Assembly (NCBI GenBank): GCA_025996815.1
Contig: BNTT01000118.1
Span: forward strand, 1-9,767
Direction of reading: 5' to 3'
Length of the DNA stretch: 9,767 nucleotides
From: Bacteroidia bacterium
Lineage (GTDB): Bacteria > Bacteroidota > Bacteroidia > Bacteroidales > Azobacteroidaceae
Positions 4,806 to 9,767 of the stretch are shown here, piece after piece. A program made the translations under genes and the position numbers. The notes beneath the pieces are model-generated. The model made no database searches. It was not told where the DNA came from and saw only the letters and a list, made by a program, of their open reading frames with translations. Every line of letters starts with the position of its first letter. Position 1 is the stretch's first letter.

Positions 4806-6524
4806 ATGAAAAAGACATTAACAATCAATCTCAACGGCACCGTTTTCAATGTGGACGAAGATGCCTACAAACTGCTCGAAAACTATCTTCGAAATCTGCG
4901 GCACTATTTTCGCCGCGAAGAAGGGCTGACCGAAATTATGTCAGACATCGAAGCGCGCATCGGCGAACTGTTTAGCAATTACATCCGACTGGGTCGCAAT
5001 GTGGTGGACATCAGCGAGGTGGAGTCGGTTATCGCACAGGTGGGGCAGCCCGCCGATTTTGGGGAGAACGATGGCGCAGCCGATGCCGGCAGTGAGCACG
5101 CGACGGAGCCGGGTGCGGCACCGCAAAAGAAATTTTATCGCGACCCAGACCGCAAACTGATTGGCGGACTGTGTTCGGGACTTGCTGCGTATTTCAATTC
5201 AGCAGACGTATTGCCGATACGAATCATTGCGATAATCTTGCTGTTTGTGCCCTATTTCCCCGCTGTAATTGCTTATTTATTATTCTGGATATTTATTCCG
5301 GAAGCGAAAACGGCAGAGGAAAAGCTGAAAATGCGCGGTCAAGCGGTGACAGTAGAAAATATTGGGAAAATCGTTTCCAATGCCGCCGAATCCGCAAAAC
5401 AAGCCTATCAAGAGAATAAAAACGGCTGTTTGGGTGGTTTTGTCAACGCACTGGCGGGATTTTTCAAAGTATGCCTCGCCATTTTTGGCATAATCATCGG
5501 TTTGCCGCTGGTTTTTGCCCTGTTTATCGCATTCATCGTGCTGTTTTCAGTCTTATTCGGTGTTGGCGGCAGTTTGTTGAGCAGTTTCCCGTTTCTCTGG
5601 GGTAGTGCCTCGATTTTTAATTTCACCCATCCCGTGTTGGCAAGTTCGATGTTGATTGTTCTGCTGATTCTCCCGCTGGGTGTGCTGATTTACAGCATCT
5701 TGGAGTATTTCGGAAAACTCAAACCGGTGCATGTAGGCATCAAATGGGCAGGTTTTGGCGTGTGGCTGGTGGCACTAATACTGCTTTTGTGTTCCGGCTG
5801 TCGCATCAACAGGCATTTTCCTATACACCACTGGAACGTCCATTTCAGCGATGGCGAAGTGTTTGAGGGCAATGGCGTGCAGGCAGAAAAGAGCATTGCA
5901 TTCGCAGAGGCAATTGAGAGGGTGACTGTGGAAGACCATCTAATTGCTAATCTGCAAATCGAACAAGTGGCAGGCGAAAGCACCACCATCCTCATCAGCG
6001 GCGACGAAAACCTGCTCGATAAAATCACCGCAGAATGGGACAACGGCGAATTGCGTCTTTCAACAGATAACAAGAGTAATCTGCGCCCTCAAAAAAACTT
6101 TAACATTATTTTGCAAACGCCTGTTTTAAAGGAGATTACACTCCATTCATTCGGCAAAATCAGCATCAATAATTCATTCACTGCAAACGACCTGCGCATC
6201 AAGCTGGAAGGCGCGGGAAGCATTCAAGCCGACAGTCTGACAGTCCAATCCTTAACAGTTAACGCAGAGGGAGTTGGCTCAATCACAGTGGCAGGCACAG
6301 CCAAAAACGCCAACTTGCATCTGGACGGAGCAGGCGAAATAGAAGCCGCCAACCTGCTCTCCGAAACCGTAACAGCCCATCTGGAAGGCATAGGCAAAAT
6401 AGCCTGCAACCCCACCCAACACCTCGACGCCGAAGTGGAAGGCATCGGCAAAATCACCTACAAGACGGAGCCGAAGACCATGCGGCAGGAGATTGATGGG
6501 CTGGGGAAAATTAAAAAAGAATAA
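4806..6524 (+). CDS. PspC-domain membrane protein with C-terminal GIN (DUF2807) beta-repeat domain
   Basis: This is a 572-residue inner-membrane protein. Residues 1-85 form a soluble N-terminal region ('TLTINLNGTVFNVDEDAY', then a helical 'LTEIMSDIEARIGELF'), as seen in Bacteroidota PspC proteins. A PspC domain follows at about 108-168 (from 'FYRDPDRKLIGGLCSGLAAY') with a hydrophobic hairpin at 137-165. Further membrane segments lie at about 216-255, 278-300 and 312-329. From about 366 to the end is a GIN/DUF2807 beta-helix with short repeats carrying G-x-G-x-I cores: GAGSI, GVGSI, GAGEI, GIGKI, GIGKI, GLGKI. PspC proteins take part in envelope-stress responses; the GIN domain probably faces the periplasm. 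The gene is five bases from padR and should be controlled by it. The start is the first ATG after padR and matches the family N-terminus. No promoter is seen between the two genes. Confidence 0.88.
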   Translation: MKKTLTINLNGTVFNVDEDAYKLLENYLRNLRHYFRREEGLTEIMSDIEARIGELFSNYIRLGRNVVDISEVESVIAQVGQPADFGENDGAADAGSEHATEPGAAPQKKFYRDPDRKLIGGLCSGLAAYFNSADVLPIRIIAIILLFVPYFPAVIAYLLFWIFIPEAKTAEEKLKMRGQAVTVENIGKIVSNAAESAKQAYQENKNGCLGGFVNALAGFFKVCLAIFGIIIGLPLVFALFIAFIVLFSVLFGVGGSLLSSFPFLWGSASIFNFTHPVLASSMLIVLLILPLGVLIYSILEYFGKLKPVHVGIKWAGFGVWLVALILLLCSGCRINRHFPIHHWNVHFSDGEVFEGNGVQAEKSIAFAEAIERVTVEDHLIANLQIEQVAGESTTILISGDENLLDKITAEWDNGELRLSTDNKSNLRPQKNFNIILQTPVLKEITLHSFGKISINNSFTANDLRIKLEGAGSIQADSLTVQSLTVNAEGVGSITVAGTAKNANLHLDGAGEIEAANLLSETVTAHLEGIGKIACNPTQHLDAEVEGIGKITYKTEPKTMRQEIDGLGKIKKE

Positions 6525-6529
6525 AATCA

Positions 6530-6559
6530 TTGCTAATTCAAATATTATCACTAATTTTG
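6530..6559 (+). promoter_or_regulatory. Promoter of the AbiE-like operon
   Basis: TTG (6530-6532), a 19-base spacer and TAATTTTG (6552-6559) match the Bacteroidota -33/-7 pattern. The predicted start falls near 6563-6564, at the first arm of the CGTTATCA/TGATAACG palindrome. A repressor bound there would block initiation. Confidence 0.62.
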
Positions 6560-6615
6560 CACCGTTATCACAAACAATGATAACGATGCAAAAAATAGTT
6601 GATAATTAATGATAA
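6545..6615. promoter_or_regulatory. Cluster of five TTATCA/TGATAA hexamers; likely autoregulatory operator
   Basis: TTATCA occurs at 6545-6550 and 6565-6570, and its inverse TGATAA at 6578-6583, 6600-6605 and 6610-6615. The central pair extends to a perfect 8-bp palindrome, CGTTATCA (6563-6570) with TGATAACG (6578-6585) around a 7-base spacer. The cluster spans the -7 box, the predicted start site and the leader up to the start codon. AbiEi antitoxins are known to repress their own promoters by binding inverted repeats, so these are the expected targets of the winged-helix protein encoded directly downstream. Binding itself is inference. Confidence 0.55.
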
Positions 6616-7559
6616 TGAACAAGATAGCATCCATATTAGGCGTTCAGGTGGAACTCATTCCAATGCAAAAGAATGAGTTGCGGGGGCTTAATGCAGATTT
6701 ACTATTGCGGTTTTCTTTCTATGCACTGGTGTTTAGTCGCCAAACTATTTGTGTGATTCAGGCGAAGAATAATGACACATATACTCCCCTGAAATACAAA
6801 CGAATTACAGCGCAAATTGAAAAAGTCGTTGCCATGCCGGTTGCTGTCTTATTGGAATCATTGGTGTATTATGAGCGGGAAAGATTGATTAGTCAGGGCG
6901 TATATTTCATCATTTCCGATAAATATGCTTTTCTCCCTTCGCTGATTGCCAATGTGAGAGCCAAAGAGGAGAATAGAACTTCGGCAAAATTAACTCCCGC
7001 TGCTCAATATATATTATTATACTATCTTTTGGCAGACACCAAAAACAAATTTACACTCCGTGATATGCAGAAAACCATGCCCTACAATTATTTGGCTCTA
7101 TCGCGTGCCGTTATCAATTTGGAAGATTGCAAATTATGTCAAACAGGGAAAGATGATACAGGAACAAAATTTATTCAATTTGACTCTTCAAAGCGGGACC
7201 TTTGGGAAAAATCGCAGAAGTATTTGTCATCACCCGTGAAAAAAATTCTGTATTCCGATTCATTGCCGAAAGAAAATCATGCTGTCAGCGGGATAAATGC
7301 CCTATCGCACTATTCACATCTCAATCCCGAACAATACGGAAGTATGGCAATTCGGGATAAAAATTTTCAACCGAATGCTCAATACAATAATGTTGAGGGC
7401 ATTTATCGAATCGAAATATGGAAATATCCTACAACGATGCCCTACCAATCAACGGGCAATATAGTGGATAAATTATCGTTATATCTATCAATGAAAGGCG
7501 ACCCTGATGCCCGAATAGAAAAAGAATTAGAATTGTTAATAGAAGAAATGAAATGGTAA
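6609..7559 (+). CDS. AbiEi-like winged-helix antitoxin/regulator of a type IV toxin-antitoxin pair
   Basis: This 316-residue cytoplasmic protein belongs to a family common in Bacteroidales, encoded just before AbiEii-like nucleotidyltransferases and sometimes annotated as MarR-like. An N-terminal domain (about 1-120) has mixed helix and strand. A winged helix follows (about 128-192: 'LTPAAQYILLYYLL', 'TLRDMQKTMPYNYLALSRAV', 'LEDCKLCQ'). A C-terminal domain (about 205-316) includes 'SGINALSHYSHLNPEQ' and 'VDKLSLYLSMKGDPDARIE', typical of this family as I remember it. In AbiE systems the antitoxin represses the operon and counteracts the toxin without direct binding. The start may be 6609 or 6615 (MIMNK or MNK). 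It overlaps the next gene by seven bases. The gene is visibly more AT-rich than 8158 onward, consistent with acquisition. It looks complete. The AbiEi relationship is inferred from domain order and partner. Confidence 0.65.
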   Translation: MIMNKIASILGVQVELIPMQKNELRGLNADLLLRFSFYALVFSRQTICVIQAKNNDTYTPLKYKRITAQIEKVVAMPVAVLLESLVYYERERLISQGVYFIISDKYAFLPSLIANVRAKEENRTSAKLTPAAQYILLYYLLADTKNKFTLRDMQKTMPYNYLALSRAVINLEDCKLCQTGKDDTGTKFIQFDSSKRDLWEKSQKYLSSPVKKILYSDSLPKENHAVSGINALSHYSHLNPEQYGSMAIRDKNFQPNAQYNNVEGIYRIEIWKYPTTMPYQSTGNIVDKLSLYLSMKGDPDARIEKELELLIEEMKW

Positions 7560-8161
7560 GAGGTTTAGAAATGTTCAAAAAGCATTTTGCCGGTTTTGAA
7601 GATAATTATGTCATAATCGGTGGAACTGCCTGTGATATTATATTGCAGGATACAGATATGCACCCGCGAGCAACCAATGACATTGATATGATTTTATCCG
7701 ATGTTTTAGGTGAGCCAATCGGCTTCCCATTAATTCCAATCCCAATTGGGGAAGATATTTCAAGTCTGTCTGCCATCCTGATGGATGAAGATTATTACAC
7801 TCACACTGTTGGCAACAGCATAATAGAAGATGGTATTCGCATAGCTAATCCTGCATCACTACTGTGTTTGAAAGTGAAAGCCTTTTTAAATCTCACCGAA
7901 GGGAAAAAAACAAATCCAAACATTCGCAGCACTGATATAAAAAAGCATAGAGACGATGTGTTCAAATTGCTGGCTATGCGTATAGACCCGCTGACACCCA
8001 TTGAATTACCGGCAGAAATAAAAAAAAACGTAGGCGATTTCATCCGCTTGATAGAGCAAACCCTGCCTAATCAATCATTACAGGACAGTTTGCAGCGCAC
8101 TAATGAGAATATTCATGGGTATTTGGATATTATGAAAGAAATATTTGGTTTAGATTTATGA
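7553..8161 (+). CDS. AbiEii-like nucleotidyltransferase toxin, apparently with an internal deletion
   Basis: The N-terminal motif is clear: Gly23-Gly24-Thr25 in 'YVIIGGTACDIIL', then 'RATNDIDMIL' with Asp43 and Asp45. The C-terminal part carries 'SSLSAILMDEDYY', 'CLKVKAFLNL' (Lys107, Lys109) and 'IKKHRDDVFKLL', the lysine/Asp pattern of AbiEii-type enzymes. These transfer nucleotides to RNA targets (tRNA acceptor ends in studied relatives) and cause growth arrest or abortive infection. Remembered relatives have about 50-60 more residues between 'DIDMIL' and 'DVLGEP..F', including a 'MIEL' strand likely to carry the third catalytic carboxylate. Here the two parts join directly around residue 49 (about 7697-7700), giving 202 instead of roughly 255-265 residues while keeping the frame. 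The toxin may therefore be inactive. ATG 7553 and ATG 7571 are both possible starts; the former overlaps the upstream gene by seven bases. The missing block is judged from memory, not from an alignment. Confidence 0.72.
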   Translation: MVRGLEMFKKHFAGFEDNYVIIGGTACDIILQDTDMHPRATNDIDMILSDVLGEPIGFPLIPIPIGEDISSLSAILMDEDYYTHTVGNSIIEDGIRIANPASLLCLKVKAFLNLTEGKKTNPNIRSTDIKKHRDDVFKLLAMRIDPLTPIELPAEIKKNVGDFIRLIEQTLPNQSLQDSLQRTNENIHGYLDIMKEIFGLDL

Positions 8162-8919
8162 AAATACAATTCGCATCGGATTTGCATTTAGAATTTCGCG
8201 ACAACACGCGCTATTTGCACGACAACCCGCTCATTCCTGTTGGGGAGGTGCTGGTGTTGGCGGGCGATATTGGCTGTTTTGATGATGTGAGTTACGACAC
8301 GCATCCGTTTTGGGATTGGGCGGCGGACAATTTTAAGCAAACGCTGGTGATTCCGGGCAACCATGAGTTTTACAAAAGTGGCGACCTTGGCACCATACAG
8401 AGCGGGTGTATTGCGGAAATTCGCCCCAATGTCAAATGCTACCACAACACCGTTGTGAGCATCGAAAACGTGGATTTCATTTTATCCACACTTTGGGCAA
8501 ATATCCCCATCGAAAATGCGTTTATTACCGAAAAAAATGTATCCGATTTTTACCGCATTGCCTACAATGGGCGACTGCTGACGGCACATTTGTTCAATCA
8601 AGCGCACCAAGAGGCGGTAGCATTTCTTCAAAAATCCATTGCAGCCGACACTACTCACAAACGAGTTGTGGTAACGCACCACGTACCCAGCGCGTTATGT
8701 ATGTCGGACGAATTTAGAACCAGTCGCATCAACGGCGCATTTGTGTCCGAATTGCACGATTTCATCTTCGACAGCCCGATAGATTACTGGATTTACGGAC
8801 ATTCGCATCGGAATATTGACAAAATGATTGGCAACACGCAGTGTGTCAGCAATCAGTTGGGGTATGTATCTCATAATGAGCATATTTCGTTTGATGCAGG
8901 GAAAGTAATTGAGGTATAA
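8158..8919 (+). CDS. Calcineurin-like metallophosphoesterase
   Basis: This 253-residue cytoplasmic dinuclear-metal phosphoesterase has all family motifs in order: Asp8 and His10 in 'ASDLHLE', Asp37 in 'LAGDIG', Asn68 and His69 in 'PGNHEF', His174-His175 in 'VTHHVP', and His215 and His217 in 'YGHSHRN'. It has no signal peptide. The substrate cannot be told from sequence; relatives cleave phosphomonoesters, cyclic nucleotides or nucleic acids. Its ATG overlaps the AbiEii-like gene's TGA (ATGA), so it is probably translated by coupling from the toxin-antitoxin transcript. Composition shifts to more GC-rich here, which suggests an ordinary chromosomal gene behind an acquired module. No separate promoter is visible because the upstream space is coding. 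The alternative, that it is a third component of the defence locus, is possible but unsupported. Confidence 0.88.
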   Translation: MKIQFASDLHLEFRDNTRYLHDNPLIPVGEVLVLAGDIGCFDDVSYDTHPFWDWAADNFKQTLVIPGNHEFYKSGDLGTIQSGCIAEIRPNVKCYHNTVVSIENVDFILSTLWANIPIENAFITEKNVSDFYRIAYNGRLLTAHLFNQAHQEAVAFLQKSIAADTTHKRVVVTHHVPSALCMSDEFRTSRINGAFVSELHDFIFDSPIDYWIYGHSHRNIDKMIGNTQCVSNQLGYVSHNEHISFDAGKVIEV

Positions 8920-8931
8920 TAATAAACAACA

Positions 8932-9444
8932 ATGGCACTAATAAAATCTGTGCGGGGATTCACCCCGCAAATTGGCAAAAATGTTTTCCTTGCGGAAAAT
9001 GCGACTATTATTGGCGATGTGGTGATTGGCGACGATTGCAGCATTTGGTACAACGTGGTGCTGCGGGGCGATGTCAATTCGATTCGCATCGGCAACCGCG
9101 TGAATATTCAGGACGGCGCGGTGGTTCACACGCTGTATGAAAAATCCGTTGCCGAGATTGGCAACGATGTGAGCATTGGGCACAATGTGACGGTGCACGG
9201 CGCAAAAATTGAGGATGGCGCGCTGGTTGGGATGAATGCGGTGGTGCTCGACCACGCCGTGGTGGGCGAAGGCGCGCTGGTGGCTGCCGGTGCGGTCGTC
9301 CTCAGCGGCACCCAAGTGGAAGCGGGCAGTATCTACGCGGGAGCTCCCGCCAAGTTTGTCAAGAAAATGGACCCCGAACAGTCCAAAGAAATCAATCAGA
9401 AAATCGCGAAGAACTATTTGATGTATTCGGATTGGTATAAATAG
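8932..9444 (+). CDS. Gamma-class carbonic anhydrase family protein
   Basis: This 170-residue left-handed beta-helix protein is of the gamma-carbonic anhydrase/YrdA/PaaY type and is likely a cytoplasmic trimer. Hexapeptide-repeat strands run from about 14 to 140 ('NATIIGDVVIGDDCSIWYNVV', split by loops). The three metal-binding histidines are present: His66 in 'AVVH' and His84 and His89 in 'SIGHNVTVH'. Conserved Arg45 and Asp47 ('LRGD') and Gln60-Asp61 are also in place. A C-terminal helix (about 150-168) packs against the trimer. Members may hydrate CO2 reversibly, though several YrdA/PaaY relatives show weak or other activity, so the reaction is probable rather than certain. The ATG lies 12 bases after the metallophosphoesterase stop, so it is in the same operon. 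The long antisense frame beneath it is a shadow. Confidence 0.9.
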   Translation: MALIKSVRGFTPQIGKNVFLAENATIIGDVVIGDDCSIWYNVVLRGDVNSIRIGNRVNIQDGAVVHTLYEKSVAEIGNDVSIGHNVTVHGAKIEDGALVGMNAVVLDHAVVGEGALVAAGAVVLSGTQVEAGSIYAGAPAKFVKKMDPEQSKEINQKIAKNYLMYSDWYK

Positions 9445-9453
9445 CAACGGCAA

Positions 9454-9767
9454 ATGGCGATGACAAACAAGGACAAATACAGACTTATGCTCCAAAACGA
9501 GCCGTCCATTCCACTCTATTTGCAGGATTGGTGGCTGGATTGTGTGTGTGGCAGTCGGCTGTGGGACGTGCTGCTTTGCGAAAATGACGCGGGGCAAATA
9601 CTCGCCGCGATGCCTGTTTATATGCCTTGCAAGGGTGTTATCATGATGCCGCCGTTCACGCAAAGCATTGGAATTTGGTTTAATCATTCGTTAGAAAATA
9701 CTAATAAACAGTTGGTTACGGACTATTTCGTCCACCAATTGCCACCGCTCAAGAGTTTCCGGGTTGG
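9454..9767 (+). CDS. FemAB/GNAT-like acyltransferase superfamily protein, N-terminal part
   Basis: The frame opens at ATG 9454 (a second ATG is at 9460), nine bases after the preceding gene, and remains open to the window edge (104 residues). It begins MAMTNKDKYRLMLQ and contains 'SIPLYLQDWWLDCVCG', 'WDVLLCEND', 'ILAAMPVYMP', 'MMPPFTQSIGIW' and 'QLPPLKSF'. This order (aromatic WWLD motif, then a beta-rich 'AAMPVY' strand and a 'PxxTQ' turn) resembles Bacteroidota proteins annotated as GNAT/FemAB-like, in which one half of the acyltransferase fold is followed by a second half. The substrate is unknown; relatives act on peptidoglycan, lipids or small amines. No signal peptide is present. The catalytic C-terminal half lies outside the window. 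Confidence 0.65.
   Translation, partial: MAMTNKDKYRLMLQNEPSIPLYLQDWWLDCVCGSRLWDVLLCENDAGQILAAMPVYMPCKGVIMMPPFTQSIGIWFNHSLENTNKQLVTDYFVHQLPPLKSFRV

Noticed and set aside
8938..9687. Long antisense open frame (249 codons, minus strand) under the gamma-carbonic anhydrase gene
   Set aside because: It is histidine- and isoleucine-rich, as expected from reading hexapeptide-repeat codons backwards, has no family features, and the plus-strand gene is certain.
1..9767. CRISPR arrays, tRNA or rRNA genes
   Set aside because: No regularly spaced repeats and no tRNA- or rRNA-like sequences were seen on either strand.

Overview
The window comes from a member of the Bacteroidota, most likely the order Bacteroidales. 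The evidence is repeated promoter -7 boxes of the form TAnnTTTG (several are TACCTTTG, two with a TTTG/TTG about 20 bases upstream), AT-rich leaders with little Shine-Dalgarno signal, and a two-component pair that closely resembles RprX/RprY of Bacteroides. All identifications come from reading the sequence and remembered family features; no search was run.

Left part (1-1463): the first bases hold the leftward-facing N-terminus of a probable IS1595/ISXO2-type transposase. Next is a gene-free stretch whose main content is a 126-base near-perfect hairpin (199-324). A good leftward -7 box sits a few bases outside its right edge, so it looks like a small structured RNA, possibly of the 6S type. 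Two overlapping genes of unknown function (554-781 and 756-1316) follow, flanked by a near-identical 20/21-base direct repeat.

Middle (1464-6524): rprX-rprY (histidine kinase and response regulator) ends at a clear intrinsic terminator. A MntA-like nucleotidyltransferase antitoxin gene follows, and its HEPN toxin partner is reduced to fused ends with the middle missing. Then comes a PadR regulator, with symmetric elements around its promoter, and a large PspC-GIN membrane protein, apparently co-transcribed.

Right part (6525-9767): a tightly packed rightward operon begins with an AbiEi/AbiEii-like type IV toxin-antitoxin pair behind a promoter carrying five TTATCA/TGATAA hexamers. The AbiEii-like gene appears to lack an internal block of roughly 50-60 residues. 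Its stop codon overlaps the start of a metallophosphoesterase gene, followed by a gamma-carbonic anhydrase and the start of a FemAB/GNAT-like protein cut by the window edge.

The main theme is two separate nucleotidyltransferase-type toxin-antitoxin loci, each with an apparent internal deletion in the toxin gene, set among ordinary regulatory and housekeeping genes. The most promising undescribed items are the structured RNA and the repeat-flanked pair of unknown genes.
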